Origin: Tenacibaculum sp. M341
GTDB taxonomy: Bacteria > Bacteroidota > Bacteroidia > Flavobacteriales > Flavobacteriaceae
DNA length: 64,000 nucleotides
Assembly (NCBI RefSeq): GCF_004337695.1
Contig: NZ_SJXJ01000010.1
Span: 1 to 64,000 of the forward strand
Direction of reading: 5' to 3'
In this document: positions 44,792-55,667 of the stretch, one piece after another
Position numbering within the stretch: the stretch's first letter is position 1
How the letters are laid out: each line of letters starts with the position of its first letter
Made by a program: the position numbers and the translations under genes
Notes under the pieces: generated by a model
What the model was told of the DNA's origin: nothing
The model's database searches: none
The model's input: only the letters and a program-made list of their open reading frames with translations

Positions 44792-47700
44792 ATGATTATG
44801 CAAAATCAAGGACTTTATTTAAATGAGTTTGAAACTGCCAATTGTGGAGCTGGTTTTATATGTAACTTAAAAGGAATCAAATCCAATCAAATCATTCACG
44901 ATGCATTGGAGATTCTTATTAAATTAGAACACAGAGGAGCTGTAAGTTCTGATGGAAGAACAGGAGATGGAGCAGGAATTTTAATTGATATTCCGCATGA
45001 ATTTTTTCAAAGAGTATGTGATTTTGACTTACCAGAGTATAAAGAGTACGCAGTAGGACAAGTCTTTCTACCTAAGAAATTAAATCAAAGCAGTTATTGT
45101 GAAGCTGTTTTTGAATCGGAACTTAAAAAGCAAGGATTATCAATTTTAGGTTGGAGAGATGTACCAGTAGATACTTCAAACTTAGGAGCTATTGCTGCAA
45201 AAACACAACCAAAAATTAAACAAATTTTTGTAACAAAAGGAGAAGATAGCTTAACAGAATTACAGTTTAATGCTAAACTTTTTGCCGCTAGAAAAATTAG
45301 TGAGCATATTATTTCAAAGTCAAAAATTTCAGAAAGTAGTTACTTTTATTTATCTAGTTTTTCTTCAACAACTCTTATTTACAAAGGTTTATTAATGCCT
45401 GAAGATATCGGACGTTTTTATGTTGATTTAAGACAACCAGATTTGGTTACTAGATTGGCATTAGTGCATCAACGTTTTTCTACGAATACATTTCCGTCTT
45501 GGGATTTAGCTCAGCCTTTCCGATTTATGTGTCATAATGGAGAAATTAACACATTAAAAGGAAACGTAAAACGTATGATTGCCAGACAAGAATTAATGAA
45601 AAGTGATTTGTTTGGTGATGATATGGAACGCATTTTTCCAATTATAACAGAAGGGAAGTCAGATTCTGCATCTATGGACATGGCAGTAGAGTTATTATTA
45701 ATGACAGGTAGATCTTTACCTGAGGTAATGATGATGTTAGTGCCAGAAGCATGGGAGAAAGATGCTACTATGAGTGAGGAAAAAAGAGCTTTTTATGAAT
45801 ATAATTCATGTATTATGGAACCTTGGGACGGACCTGCGTCAGTTCCATTTACAGACGGGAATTATATTGGAGCGTTATTAGATAGAAATGGATTAAGACC
45901 TTCAAGATATACCGTAACCAAAGATGGAAATGTGGTGATGTCTTCAGAAATTGGGGTTTTAAATATTCAACCTGAAAATGTTGTAAAGCATGGTCGTTTG
46001 GAGCCTGGGAAAATGTTTTTAGTGGATATGAATGCAGGAAGAATTATTGAAGATGAAGAAATAAAATCATCAGTAATAGCAAAACATCCATACAAAGAAT
46101 GGTTAGACGATAACATTTTACAATTAGCAGATATTCCGTATACAAACAATACTATTCCTTCAGAGAAAACAGATTACAAAACACGTTTGCGTTTGTTTGG
46201 ATATACCACAGAAGAAATAGATTATTTGATAGCACCAATGGCGTTACAAGGTAAAGAAGGTATTGGTTCAATGGGAACAGATACACCTTTAGCTGTATTA
46301 TCAGATAAAACTCAATTGTTATATAATTATTTTAAACAATTATTTGCACAAGTAACCAATCCTCCTTTAGACGGAATTAGAGAAGAGATTATTACTGATA
46401 TTAGTTTAGCCATTGGATCAGATAGAAATATATTCGATATAATTCCTGAGCAAGCAAAAAAATTACGAATTCAGAATCCAGTAATATCTAACGAAGATTT
46501 AGATAAAATAAAAAATCTGGAGCATGATGATTTTAAAGCAGTAACTATTCCAATGTTATTTCCTTTGGAAAAAGGGGTGAACGGAATTGAAAATGCTTTA
46601 GAAGGAGTTCTATACAAAGCAACTGTTGCTGTTGAAGATGAAGGCGCTAATATTATTATTTTGTCTGATAGAGGCGTAAATAAAGAATGGGCACCAATTC
46701 CTGCATTGTTGGCATGTTCATATTTACACAATTCAATGTACCGAAAGAAGACACGTTCTAAAATAGGTATAATTATAGAAAGTGCAGAGCCTAGAGAACC
46801 ACATCATTTTGCAACTTTGTTTGGATATGGAGCAAGTGCTATAAATCCGTATATGGTTAATGAAATCATAGCTAAGCAAGTTGAAAAAGGAGAAATACAA
46901 GATGTAGAAGTTGAAGAGGCTGTTCAAAATTTTAATAAAGCTATCGGTAAAGGCTTGTTAAAGATTATGAATAAAATAGGTATATCTACATTACATTCTT
47001 ATAGAGCTTCTCAAATATTTGAAATATTAGGACTTAAAAAAACATTTACAGACAAATATTTTCCAAATACACCTTCAAGAATTGGTGGTATTGGTTTATA
47101 TGTTCTGCAAAAAGAAATATATAAACGATGTACAGAATCGTTTAGAGAAAAGGAAATTGATTCTGTTTTAGATTTAGAAGTAGGAGGAGATTACAGATGG
47201 AGAAGAAATGGTGAACGTCATATGTTTAACCCAACTACAGTATCTAAATTACAACAAGCAGTTCGATTAAAAAGCAAAGAGAGTTATATAGTTTATGCCG
47301 ACAAAATAAACAAACAATCAAAAGAGTTAATGACACTTAGAGGTTTGTTTGAATTTGTGAATCTTGATCCGATTCCTGTGGAAGAAGTAGAGCCATGGAC
47401 AGAGATTGTGAAACGTTTTAAAACAGGAGCAATGTCTTATGGATCAATTAGTCAAGAGGCACATGAGAATTTAGCCATTGCAATGAATAGAATTGGAGGA
47501 AAGTCTAATTCTGGAGAAGGAGGAGAAAATAAAACTCGATTTAAAAAATTATTAAACGGAGATTCAAAGAATAGCGCTATTAAACAAGTAGCATCTGGTA
47601 GGTTTGGAGTTACAAGCAACTACTTAACCAATGCGAAAGAAATTCAAATAAAAATGGCACAGGGAGCAAAACCAGGAGAGGGTGGACAGCTACCGGGGAA

Positions 47701-49309
47701 AAAAGTGTTGCCGTGGATTGCTGAGGTGAGAAATTCTACGCCTTATGTTGGATTAATTTCACCTCCCCCGCATCACGATATTTATTCTATTGAAGATTTA
47801 GCTCAGTTAATTTTCGATTTAAAAAATGCCAACAGAGAAGCGCGAATTAATGTAAAGTTAGTATCAAAAGTAGGAGTAGGAACAATTGCAGCTGGTGTAG
47901 CAAAAGCAAAAGCAGATGTAATTTTAGTTTCTGGTTTTGACGGAGGTACAGGAGCTTCACCATTAACCTCGTTACGACACGCTGGTTTACCATGGGAATT
48001 AGGAATTGCTGAAGCACAACAAACATTAGTTTTAAACAATTTACGTAATAGAATTGTGTTAGAATGTGATGGTCAGTTAAAAACAGGTAGAGATGTTGCT
48101 GTTGCTTGTTTATTAGGAGCTGAAGAGTTTGGCTTTGCAACAGCTCCGTTAGTGGCATCTGGTTGTATTATGATGCGTCAGTGTCATTTAAATACATGTC
48201 CTGTAGGAATTGCAACTCAAGACCCTGAATTACGTAAAAACTTTAAAGGAACACCTGAGCATGTAATTAATTTTATGTATTTCGTCGCAGAAGAATTAAG
48301 ACATATTATGGCTTCCTTAGGTTTTAGATCGATTAATGAAATGGTAGGACAGGTTGAAAAATTAAATATGAATGAAGCCATTGATCATTATAAAGCAAAA
48401 GGGATTGATGTTTCTGCTATTTTACATAAGCCAACCATAGATAAAAGTCCTATTTTATTTAATACTGAAAAACAAGACCATAACCTAGAGAAGGTATTAG
48501 ATTTTAAGATTACAGAAGATGCTAAAAGAGCAATTAAAAACAAATTAAAATCAGAGCTTTCTTATGAAATTCAAAATACCAATAGATCTGTAGGAGCTTT
48601 ATTAAGTAATGAAATTTCCAAAATACATGGAGAAGACGGATTGCCAGAAGATACATTAACTTTAAAATTTAAAGGTTCTGCCGGGCAAAGTTTTGGAGCT
48701 TTTGCAACTAAAGGAATTTCAATGTATGTAGAAGGAGAAACCAACGATTACTTAGGTAAAGGATTATCAGGAGCTAAAATTGTTGTTAAAAAGCCAAAGG
48801 AGGCTGATTTTGAAGCTTCCAAAAATATAATTGTAGGTAATGTATGTTTTTACGGAGCGGTAAAAGGTGAGGCATATATCAATGGAATTGCAGGAGAGCG
48901 TTTTTGTGTTCGTAATTCTGGGATTACAGCAGTTGTAGAAGGAATTGGTGATCATGGATGTGAATATATGACAGGTGGTAAAGTGGTTGTTTTAGGAAAA
49001 ACAGGTAGAAATTTTGCGGCAGGTATGAGCGGTGGTATTGCTTATGTGTACGATCCTTCTCACCAGTTTAGAAATGAAAAATGCAATTTAGAGATGGTGG
49101 AGTTGGTACATTTAGAAACACAAGATCAACAAGAATTAAAAGCATTGGTTGAAAATCATGTAAAGTATACAGAAAGTGGTTTAGGTAAAGAGATCTTAGC
49201 AGATTGGGAAGTAAATAAAATGGATTTTATTAAAATTTTCCCAACGGATTATAAGGTTGCATTAGAAAGATTAGCACAAGAAGAATTAACTCATAAAAAA
49301 GCAATATAG
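44792..49309 (+). CDS. gltB: glutamate synthase large subunit
   Basis: 1505 residues. It transfers the glutamine amide to 2-oxoglutarate. C18 ([12 protein letters not shown]) is the N-terminal nucleophile after removal of a 17-residue propeptide. The class II amidotransferase domain, the FMN/synthase domain ([13 protein letters not shown]) with the [3Fe-4S] cysteines in [13 protein letters not shown], and the C-terminal GXGXG beta-helix domain are all present. The length is usual. It is one base from gltD. The start may be Met3 (44798). Confidence 0.96.
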   Translation: MIMQNQGLYLNEFETANCGAGFICNLKGIKSNQIIHDALEILIKLEHRGAVSSDGRTGDGAGILIDIPHEFFQRVCDFDLPEYKEYAVGQVFLPKKLNQSSYCEAVFESELKKQGLSILGWRDVPVDTSNLGAIAAKTQPKIKQIFVTKGEDSLTELQFNAKLFAARKISEHIISKSKISESSYFYLSSFSSTTLIYKGLLMPEDIGRFYVDLRQPDLVTRLALVHQRFSTNTFPSWDLAQPFRFMCHNGEINTLKGNVKRMIARQELMKSDLFGDDMERIFPIITEGKSDSASMDMAVELLLMTGRSLPEVMMMLVPEAWEKDATMSEEKRAFYEYNSCIMEPWDGPASVPFTDGNYIGALLDRNGLRPSRYTVTKDGNVVMSSEIGVLNIQPENVVKHGRLEPGKMFLVDMNAGRIIEDEEIKSSVIAKHPYKEWLDDNILQLADIPYTNNTIPSEKTDYKTRLRLFGYTTEEIDYLIAPMALQGKEGIGSMGTDTPLAVLSDKTQLLYNYFKQLFAQVTNPPLDGIREEIITDISLAIGSDRNIFDIIPEQAKKLRIQNPVISNEDLDKIKNLEHDDFKAVTIPMLFPLEKGVNGIENALEGVLYKATVAVEDEGANIIILSDRGVNKEWAPIPALLACSYLHNSMYRKKTRSKIGIIIESAEPREPHHFATLFGYGASAINPYMVNEIIAKQVEKGEIQDVEVEEAVQNFNKAIGKGLLKIMNKIGISTLHSYRASQIFEILGLKKTFTDKYFPNTPSRIGGIGLYVLQKEIYKRCTESFREKEIDSVLDLEVGGDYRWRRNGERHMFNPTTVSKLQQAVRLKSKESYIVYADKINKQSKELMTLRGLFEFVNLDPIPVEEVEPWTEIVKRFKTGAMSYGSISQEAHENLAIAMNRIGGKSNSGEGGENKTRFKKLLNGDSKNSAIKQVASGRFGVTSNYLTNAKEIQIKMAQGAKPGEGGQLPGKKVLPWIAEVRNSTPYVGLISPPPHHDIYSIEDLAQLIFDLKNANREARINVKLVSKVGVGTIAAGVAKAKADVILVSGFDGGTGASPLTSLRHAGLPWELGIAEAQQTLVLNNLRNRIVLECDGQLKTGRDVAVACLLGAEEFGFATAPLVASGCIMMRQCHLNTCPVGIATQDPELRKNFKGTPEHVINFMYFVAEELRHIMASLGFRSINEMVGQVEKLNMNEAIDHYKAKGIDVSAILHKPTIDKSPILFNTEKQDHNLEKVLDFKITEDAKRAIKNKLKSELSYEIQNTNRSVGALLSNEISKIHGEDGLPEDTLTLKFKGSAGQSFGAFATKGISMYVEGETNDYLGKGLSGAKIVVKKPKEADFEASKNIIVGNVCFYGAVKGEAYINGIAGERFCVRNSGITAVVEGIGDHGCEYMTGGKVVVLGKTGRNFAAGMSGGIAYVYDPSHQFRNEKCNLEMVELVHLETQDQQELKALVENHVKYTESGLGKEILADWEVNKMDFIKIFPTDYKVALERLAQEELTHKKAI

Positions 49310-49310
49310 T

Positions 49311-50774
49311 ATGGGAGAATTAGGCGGATTTAAAAAATACGAAAGAAAGTTAGAAACGAATATTGCTGTAAAAGAGCGTATAAAAACTTTTAAAGAGTTT
49401 ACACAACCTTTAGAAGAAACAGAACAGAAAAAACAAGGTTCACGTTGTATGAACTGTGGAATACCATTTTGTCATAGTGGTTGTCCGTTAGGAAATTTGA
49501 TTCCTGATTTTAATGATATGGTTCACAAAGGAGAGTGGAAAAAAGCATTAGAAATATTACATGCAACGAATAATTTCCCTGAATTTACAGGTCGTTTATG
49601 TCCTGCACCTTGTGAAAAAGCGTGTGTTTTAGGAATTATTGACGAACCAGTTTCTATTGAAAATATAGAGAAATATATTATAGAAAAAGGTTTTGAAAAA
49701 GGTTGGATTAAACCAAACTTACCAAAGTATAGAACAGGTAAAACTGTTGCTGTTGTTGGTTCTGGTCCAGCAGGATTAGCTGCTGCTCAGCAATTAAATA
49801 GAGCAGGACACTTAGTAACAGTTTATGAAAGAGCTGATGAAGTAGGAGGGTTGTTACGTTATGGAATTCCGAATTTTAAATTAGAAAAAAGTATTATTGA
49901 TAGACGAGTTGCTATTTTGGAAGCTGAAGGAATTATTTTTGAAACCAATGTAAATGTTGGTGTTGATATTTCTGTAGAAGATTTAAAAAAGCATGATGCT
50001 ATTGTGTTATGTGGAGGAGCAACCAAAGCAAGAAGTTTACCTATTCCAGGTAGTGATGCTAAAGGAGTACACCAAGCAATGGACTTTTTAACAAAGCAAA
50101 CTAAAGCATTATTTGATAAAAAAGTACAAAAAGACATCATTAATGCTAAAGGTAAAAATGTAATTGTAATTGGTGGAGGAGATACTGGATCTGATTGTAT
50201 TGGAACGTCGAATAGACATGGAGCTAAATCGGTAACGAATTTTGAAATTATGCCAAAACCACCGATGCATAGAAGTGAAAAAACACCTTGGCCATTTTGG
50301 CCTCTTCAGCTTAAAACAAGCTCTTCACATGAGGAAGGTTGCGATAGAAATTGGCTAATAAATACCAAAGAGTTTTTAAAAAATGAGAAAGGCGAGCTGA
50401 TTGCTTTAAAAACAGTAGAGGTTGAATGGAAAATTATTCCAGGACAGCGTCCACAATTAATTGAAAAGGAAGGAACAGAAAAAACTTGGGATTGTGATTT
50501 AGTTTTTTTAGCTTTAGGGTTTACAGGACCAGAAAAACAATTACCAGAACAATTAGGTGTGGAGTTTGATTACAGAACGAATGTAAAAGCAAATACCCAG
50601 ACTTATGAAACTAATGTTTCCGGAGTTTTTACAGCTGGAGACATGAGAAGAGGTCAATCTTTAATTGTTTGGGCAATTTCAGAAGGAAGACAAGCTGCAT
50701 ATCATGTAGATGCTTATTTAATGGGAAGTTCAAGTTTACCATTAAAAGACAAAAATGATTTATTAACAGCTTAA
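49311..50774 (+). CDS. gltD: glutamate synthase small subunit
   Basis: 487 residues. It supplies electrons from NAD(P)H through FAD and iron-sulfur clusters to GltB. The N-terminal Cys set is C46, C49, C54, C58 (CMNCGIPFCHSGC), followed by CPAPCEKAC. The FAD motif VAVVGSGPAGLAAAQQL and the NAD(P) motif VIVIGGGDTGSDC follow. It is the last gene of gltBD. Confidence 0.96.
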   Translation: MGELGGFKKYERKLETNIAVKERIKTFKEFTQPLEETEQKKQGSRCMNCGIPFCHSGCPLGNLIPDFNDMVHKGEWKKALEILHATNNFPEFTGRLCPAPCEKACVLGIIDEPVSIENIEKYIIEKGFEKGWIKPNLPKYRTGKTVAVVGSGPAGLAAAQQLNRAGHLVTVYERADEVGGLLRYGIPNFKLEKSIIDRRVAILEAEGIIFETNVNVGVDISVEDLKKHDAIVLCGGATKARSLPIPGSDAKGVHQAMDFLTKQTKALFDKKVQKDIINAKGKNVIVIGGGDTGSDCIGTSNRHGAKSVTNFEIMPKPPMHRSEKTPWPFWPLQLKTSSSHEEGCDRNWLINTKEFLKNEKGELIALKTVEVEWKIIPGQRPQLIEKEGTEKTWDCDLVFLALGFTGPEKQLPEQLGVEFDYRTNVKANTQTYETNVSGVFTAGDMRRGQSLIVWAISEGRQAAYHVDAYLMGSSSLPLKDKNDLLTA

Positions 50775-50840
50775 TACAGTATATATAAGGACCATTGTAA
50801 AAATCCCCAAAAATTATAATACAATGGCATGAGGGGGTGT

Positions 50841-50864
50841 ACTCTCTTCTTTATTGAAGAGAGT
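50841..50864 (+). terminator. possible terminator of gltBD
   Basis: ACTCTCTTC (50841-50849) pairs with GAAGAGAGT (50856-50864) around a 6-base loop. The following T-run is weak (TACCTGTTTTC). Confidence 0.5.
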
Positions 50865-50921
50865 TACCTGTTTTCATTTATATATTTGTAATAGCTTCTT
50901 TAGAAGAATACACCTTGTATT

Positions 50922-51407
50922 TTAATCTATTTCAGAAGGAAAAGATTCTAAATCTATTTTTTTCCACTCATCTCCAATATAAAAGGTAAAAATGTTATTT
51001 TCATCCACATCAGTTTTTATTTTTATTCGGTTTTTATCAAATGAATAAATAAACCCTTCAATTGTATAGTCCATAGTTGCATGAACCTCTCCAATTATAA
51101 CTGTTTTATCATTGAAAGGTGGTAAAAAACGGAAAATAAATTCTTTTTCTATTGGACTTTTGTTGACTAATGTAAAGCCTGTTACAACAGAGTTTTTAAC
51201 TTGATATCCTACAACTGAAAAAGAATCCGACTTATAATAATGTACCTCATAAGTTTTAAAAGTATCGGTTACTATTTTTGTAGGAGCACCTAACGATTCA
51301 TGAATTTTTGAAATAGTTGTATCAATTTTAAATCCGTTTAATAGATAAACAGTTTCATTACTAACTTTTTCAATCCAACTTTGTTGGTTTATTTCTAATG
51401 TATTCAA
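50922..51407 (-). CDS. unknown small protein
   Basis: 161 residues, no signal peptide or membrane helix. Mixed beta-rich sequence with VVGYQVKNSVVTGFTLVN and a C-terminal FTFYIGDEWKKIDLES. The predicted start is TTG and may be wrong. It is the last gene of a minus-strand strip of small unknown genes (50.9-56.7 kb), 30 bases after the HExxH protein gene. Confidence 0.5.
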   Translation of the reverse strand: MNTLEINQQSWIEKVSNETVYLLNGFKIDTTISKIHESLGAPTKIVTDTFKTYEVHYYKSDSFSVVGYQVKNSVVTGFTLVNKSPIEKEFIFRFLPPFNDKTVIIGEVHATMDYTIEGFIYSFDKNRIKIKTDVDENNIFTFYIGDEWKKIDLESFPSEID

Positions 51408-51437
51408 TTTAAGGAGTGTAGTTTTTATGAAGCAATC

Positions 51438-52169
51438 CTATTTCTTCTCATTTTCGATAATCCATTCCATACTTTGGTCAAAATATTTTTTAACCGATTT
51501 TTTTAGATATACACTGTAATCTGTAGCTTCTTTTCTTTCATACGATAATTTAGCCATTGTATAAGCTATAATTTGTTCAGGTAAATACCCTTTCTTAGTC
51601 GATTTCCACCCAAAACCTTCCGATTTAAATTGGAAATGAGTATTTCCAAGAAAAATACCAAAACCATAAAAAACAGCGACTAAATCTGTTGTATATTCAT
51701 CATCTGTTCCGTATCGTCTTTCACCTAGTAAAAACTGATGCGATAGCTCATGGGCTAATGTTGCAATTAAAGAATCTGTGTCCTTTAATTGTTCTCTTTC
51801 TATAGAAATTATAGCGCCATGCTTTGTTTTTTGGTAAGTACCAGAAGCACTAGACCATTTACCATTTATATCTGCAGGAGTTGATAATATAGTGCCATCA
51901 GACATTCGAACATTAGTATCAGAGAAATATTGAAGAGTAATTTTACTTGTTTTAAGACCTATTAGTTTCATGTTACGTTCCAAAATAAAATCAGCATCTT
52001 TTTCGGTACCATCAAAGTCTCTATCGTAAAAATCTTTAGTAGGTGTTACTGTTTTAATTTGCATGTGACGTTTTTTATTAATTTGAGATTTAAACCAACT
52101 AAGATTCATTTCAACCCAAACTCGATCCTCTTGTGTGATAGGCAATTTGTTTTTTTTGTTCCAGAACAT
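51438..52169 (-). CDS. putative zinc metallopeptidase (HExxH) of unknown family
   Basis: 243 residues from the chosen Met (52169, MFWNKKNK; an earlier start at 52208 adds 13 poorly supported residues). LIATLAHELSHQFLLG gives H140-E141-x2-H144 (numbered from this start). E158 and D162 in DDEYTTDL could complete the site as in IrrE/gluzincin-like proteins. There is no signal peptide. It may cleave a protein in the cytoplasm. It lies among unknown genes. Confidence 0.6.
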   Translation of the reverse strand: MFWNKKNKLPITQEDRVWVEMNLSWFKSQINKKRHMQIKTVTPTKDFYDRDFDGTEKDADFILERNMKLIGLKTSKITLQYFSDTNVRMSDGTILSTPADINGKWSSASGTYQKTKHGAIISIEREQLKDTDSLIATLAHELSHQFLLGERRYGTDDEYTTDLVAVFYGFGIFLGNTHFQFKSEGFGWKSTKKGYLPEQIIAYTMAKLSYERKEATDYSVYLKKSVKKYFDQSMEWIIENEKK

Positions 52170-52287
52170 TTTTTGTTTGTTTTTATTAAGTTTTTCAAAT
52201 ATAACCAACCGATGTTTTTATTCTTTTAAAAACACTTTAATTGATTTTATAGTACATGTTTTTGTTGTGTTTTTTTAATTTCTAATA

Positions 52288-52773
52288 TTAAAAACTATCA
52301 TACTTATTGGTTACGAATACCAGTTTTTTGATAGCTTCACTTAAGCAATCTGCAAATTTTGTTTTTGTAATTTTTATTTGGTTAAAAGAACCGTCTTTAT
52401 TTATGATTCTATAATCACCAATTCTAAAATATAGCTTTAGTTGTATTAGCTTTAATTGTAGTTTAGATGAGTTTTTTATGGTTTCTTCTAAATTTTCAAA
52501 TAGCATATAATCAAATCGATAAATTTCTTTTCCTTGAATTTTAATTATTGTTGATTGATTAATTATAAAAACATGTTTGGTTGTAATTAAAACTTTTTTA
52601 CGCTTAGATAACTTTATCAAAAGAACTTCAATTTCATTGTTTTCTAATGAAATGTTTTCATCTAAAGTATTTTTAGGATTATCAAAGAAAAGAATACCAC
52701 GTTTGTTATTATAAAGTTTTAAATGTGTTAAAATCTGATCTCTTATCTTTTTTTTACTTTTTTGGTTTTTCAT
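52288..52773 (-). CDS. unknown small protein, possible PH-like fold
   Basis: 161 residues. Strands such as KVLITTKHVFIINQSTIIKI and YRFDYMLFENL, with a C-terminal helix (CLSEAIKKLVFVTN), suggest a bacterial PH-like fold. Very basic N-terminus. No signal peptide. Only one base separates it from the preceding gene's stop, so translation is probably coupled. Confidence 0.5.
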   Translation of the reverse strand: MKNQKSKKKIRDQILTHLKLYNNKRGILFFDNPKNTLDENISLENNEIEVLLIKLSKRKKVLITTKHVFIINQSTIIKIQGKEIYRFDYMLFENLEETIKNSSKLQLKLIQLKLYFRIGDYRIINKDGSFNQIKITKTKFADCLSEAIKKLVFVTNKYDSF

Positions 52774-52774
52774 T

Positions 52775-53362
52775 TTAAATTTTAGTTATAATTACATAAC
52801 CATTTATCTTTTTAGCTTCATTTAAAAAGTATTTTAAGTCTGCAAAAGTTGTTTCAATAGCTTCTTTTTGATGATGAATTTGAGTTATTTTGTATACCCC
52901 ATATTGTTTCATCTTTTTAAAATCATAGTGTTGCATTAGATCATTGTAAGTTATTTTTTCAAGTAAGTTCGCTTTTTGATGGAGCATTTCTTGATTCCAA
53001 TATTTAAGAGCAAATCCCTGATAACTTGTAGCTACATTAAATTCTATGCCATCATTTATAAAACGATCATCGGTATTGTTTAAAAATGCAGCAATTAAAT
53101 AATCGATTACATCATAGGCTCTGTTGGGGTTGAAATAGTACTTAGACTCAAATTTTTTGTTCGGATAATATTGTAATAATTCATTAGCATCTTTTTTAAA
53201 TTCAATCCAATCAGGATGGCCAAAATCACAAAAATCAGTTCTAAAAGCATTGGGTAATGAACATAAAATATCAGGATACTCAGTATTACTTTTTTGCTTA
53301 GCTTTTTCAAAAATAATATCCATTTCTATTGGTACCGCTGTTAGTGAAATATCTAATCCCAT
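52775..53362 (-). CDS. DUF1877-like protein
   Basis: 195 residues from MGLDISL (53362). This start is chosen over 53404, as it matches the family start and removes an overlap with the upstream gene. The C-terminus FADLKYFLNEAKKINGYVIIT resembles the end of YfbM/DUF1877 proteins. This is by pattern only. The family function is unknown; related genes are often found near toxin-immunity loci. Confidence 0.45.
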   Translation of the reverse strand: MGLDISLTAVPIEMDIIFEKAKQKSNTEYPDILCSLPNAFRTDFCDFGHPDWIEFKKDANELLQYYPNKKFESKYYFNPNRAYDVIDYLIAAFLNNTDDRFINDGIEFNVATSYQGFALKYWNQEMLHQKANLLEKITYNDLMQHYDFKKMKQYGVYKITQIHHQKEAIETTFADLKYFLNEAKKINGYVIITKI

Positions 53363-53384
53363 AATTAACTTATTGGTGTATCTT

Positions 53385-53996
53385 TTATAAATTTCCGAAA
53401 ACAATTATTTCATCAGCATACCTTAATCTAATATTGAACCATTTAATTAAATTTCTAAGAAACACTTCAACATCAGGATCTTTTGTTTTGATTTTAGCCA
53501 TTCGTTGAACTATAATCTTACTAGTTTTATTGTCAAAATAATTATAACCACAAATATCGAAAGATCCATTTTGTTCGTCATCCTTTGCTAAATCTTTAAA
53601 AATGTCAATTACATAGTCAAAATCTTTAGTTTGAATAAATAAACTTCGATCTCTTGAAGTGACATATTTTTCAATACTTTCATTTTTTGCCCACAAACAA
53701 TATCCAATTTTATCTATTTTCTCATTTGGAGTTGCTGTAAGATATTGTAATTGTTCGTGAATTTTTTTGACAGATTTTTCAATATTAAATTTGCAAATTC
53801 GGTAGTATTTTTCAGCTGTTTTTTCATCACATTCAACTAGCCTACAAATGGTATTAATATTATTGAAATGATATTCTTGTACACAAACAGATAGATCTCC
53901 GTTATGCTCTAAAATTAATTCTTTTGCTAAATTTATAGGAATAGAAAGTTTGTTTCGCAGCTCTTTTATTTTTTGAAATTCTTCTTTTGGATTCAT
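53385..53996 (-). CDS. unknown protein with UBA/TS-N-like helices
   Basis: 203 residues from the ATG at 53996 (a TTG at 54011 would add five). LRNKLSIPINLAKELILEHNGDLSVCVQEY resembles the three-helix UBA/TS-N domain of EF-Ts, split here as positions about 13-42. A second similar unit follows (CRLVECDEKTAEKYYRICKFNIEKSVKKI). The C-terminal half is alpha/beta with no known motif. It may bind protein partners. The function is unknown. Confidence 0.5.
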   Translation of the reverse strand: MNPKEEFQKIKELRNKLSIPINLAKELILEHNGDLSVCVQEYHFNNINTICRLVECDEKTAEKYYRICKFNIEKSVKKIHEQLQYLTATPNEKIDKIGYCLWAKNESIEKYVTSRDRSLFIQTKDFDYVIDIFKDLAKDDEQNGSFDICGYNYFDNKTSKIIVQRMAKIKTKDPDVEVFLRNLIKWFNIRLRYADEIIVFGNL

Positions 53997-54054
53997 GTAT
54001 TTCTTTTTCAATTTACATTGGAGTAAATGTACTCAAAAAGTCTTTATAATAGGC

Positions 54055-54543
54055 TTATCCTTTAGTAGTTTGTATTCTTACCTCTATATCTTCAATACTA
54101 CCATACATGTCACCATTATCAGAAATAACCAACGTATCTTTAGCTATTGGTAAAGGAATTTGATGTATACCTTTTAAAAACTGATGCATTTTATGAATGT
54201 TTTGTGATAGTGCTTCAGGTTCGCAATAAACAACTATAAGTTGTTCTTCAAATTGTCTTGCCAAGCGTCCTCTTAAGAAACCTCCATAATTGGGTTCATC
54301 ATTTAAAATAAAATCATAACCTTTTGGAACATTTTTTTTATGAGCATCTTTTGCGTTGAATAATGTTCCATCAGGATAAATCCAAAAGACGAATTCAGGA
54401 AAAGAATGTGTGAAATCTTTAATGTCTTTTCTTCTGCCTCTATATTTTTCTTGTAAAAAAGGAAAGGATTCACTTGCTTTTTGCCTAGAAATACTTCCAG
54501 CTGTAATGAGTTTGTTTTTCAATTTCAAATTTATTTTTAGCAA
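54055..54543 (-). CDS. unknown small protein
   Basis: 162 residues (TTG start, uncertain). Features include HSFPEFVFWIYPDGTLFNAKDAH and GGFLRGRLARQFEEQLIVVYCEP, an alpha/beta pattern with no recognised motif. No signal peptide. It lies in the strip of small genes on the minus strand. Confidence 0.5.
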   Translation of the reverse strand: MLKINLKLKNKLITAGSISRQKASESFPFLQEKYRGRRKDIKDFTHSFPEFVFWIYPDGTLFNAKDAHKKNVPKGYDFILNDEPNYGGFLRGRLARQFEEQLIVVYCEPEALSQNIHKMHQFLKGIHQIPLPIAKDTLVISDNGDMYGSIEDIEVRIQTTKG

Positions 54544-54628
54544 GTTACGTAAATAAACGTAATAAAATATATGTGTTGAAAATAATTATTTTGTTTATGA
54601 AAGAGGATTTTAGCTCATATCTAATCCA

Positions 54629-54991
54629 TTAAAATTGATCTAGTTTATTCAAAAATTTATTCACTTCTTCAATTGGATCTTGTTTGATATTGGGTATGAA
54701 AAATTGATATCCCTTAACTTTTTTGTTTTTAATATATAATTCAGCATATTCAATTCTCAATTCATTACAATAATTTCCTGTTTCAGTTGATGATGGAAAT
54801 ATAATATCAATTGTAAGATTATATTTAGAGATTCTCCACCATAAAACAGTCCAGTCAACGGGAGAATATTCTCTATGAACTATATAACTAGGATGTTCAA
54901 GATATACTTCTTTTTTTTCTTGAGGGTCTAAAAAAGTCCACCCTCTTTTTTTTAAAGCTTCTTCAAGCCGATATAAAATACTTTGAGCCAT
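54629..54991 (-). CDS. unknown small protein, immunity-like size
   Basis: 120 residues, soluble, with Trp-rich VDWTVLWWRIS and acidic C-terminus (DPIEEVNKFLNKLDQF). It follows the next gene by two bases, so they are likely co-translated. No family recognised. The size and setting resemble immunity proteins, but no toxin is seen. Confidence 0.5.
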   Translation of the reverse strand: MAQSILYRLEEALKKRGWTFLDPQEKKEVYLEHPSYIVHREYSPVDWTVLWWRISKYNLTIDIIFPSSTETGNYCNELRIEYAELYIKNKKVKGYQFFIPNIKQDPIEEVNKFLNKLDQF

Positions 54992-54993
54992 TT

Positions 54994-55533
54994 TTATTTA
55001 TAAAGTTCGTCAATGATTTCTTTTGCTAATTTAAGGTCAGAATTTGTTAGGTAAACAAATTCAGGTCCATAACTGTTTCCTATACCCAAAATACCATATT
55101 CAGTATTGAATAATAATGGACCACTCCCATCGTCATAGGATTTTTTCAATTTATAATATCCAAAATTCAATTTGTGTATTTTTTTGTTTTGGTATTCCAT
55201 TTTATCAGAGAGAATGAATTTATCAAAAACAAGAGTTAATTGTTCAGATGCTTTGTGATAATAGAATTCCATATTCTTCTCTTTATTATTCAAATTTTGA
55301 TATGAATATTTGGTGATTGAATCATTATCTGAAACAGTTAATTTATACTCCATGGTTTTAGCTATTTCAGTATGGAAAACAAAAAGAGTTCTTTTTTCAG
55401 TTTTTAAAATTTGCTTTTTAGGAAATTGATAATCATTAGTTTTTTTCCACATCATAATTTCTGAAAGACTCAGAATTCCGAGAACAATTAATGATGTGCT
55501 AAGAATTTTTTTCAAATGTTTTTTGTAAGTCAT
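54994..55533 (-). CDS. unknown membrane-anchored protein
   Basis: 179 residues. One N-terminal hydrophobic helix (about 11-29, ILSTSLIVLGILSLSEIMM), then a beta-rich exported domain (KKQILKTEKRTLFVFHTE, NTEYGILGIGNSYGPEF). No lipobox. Function unknown. A 9-bp inverted repeat (55541-55549, 55576-55584) lies just before its start. Confidence 0.5.
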   Translation of the reverse strand: MTYKKHLKKILSTSLIVLGILSLSEIMMWKKTNDYQFPKKQILKTEKRTLFVFHTEIAKTMEYKLTVSDNDSITKYSYQNLNNKEKNMEFYYHKASEQLTLVFDKFILSDKMEYQNKKIHKLNFGYYKLKKSYDDGSGPLLFNTEYGILGIGNSYGPEFVYLTNSDLKLAKEIIDELYK

Positions 55534-55667
55534 TTTTGTTAACTGAAATTGGCATATATAAATTGTTGGTTGTTTATTTCAGTTCATAATCTGGAAACTT
55601 CATATTAATAAATTTTCCGAAATCATTTTTAATTTAGAACTTATGAAACGATTAATAGTGATTAGTA

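Noticed and set aside
47803-48158. Open frames on the minus strand inside gltB.
   Set aside because: They overlap fully with a conserved enzyme and have Leu/Gln-rich low-complexity products.
55541-55584. Inverted repeat AACTGAAAT/ATTTCAGTT in front of the membrane-anchored gene.
   Set aside because: The loop is long (26 bases) and there is no U-run, so I do not call it a terminator.
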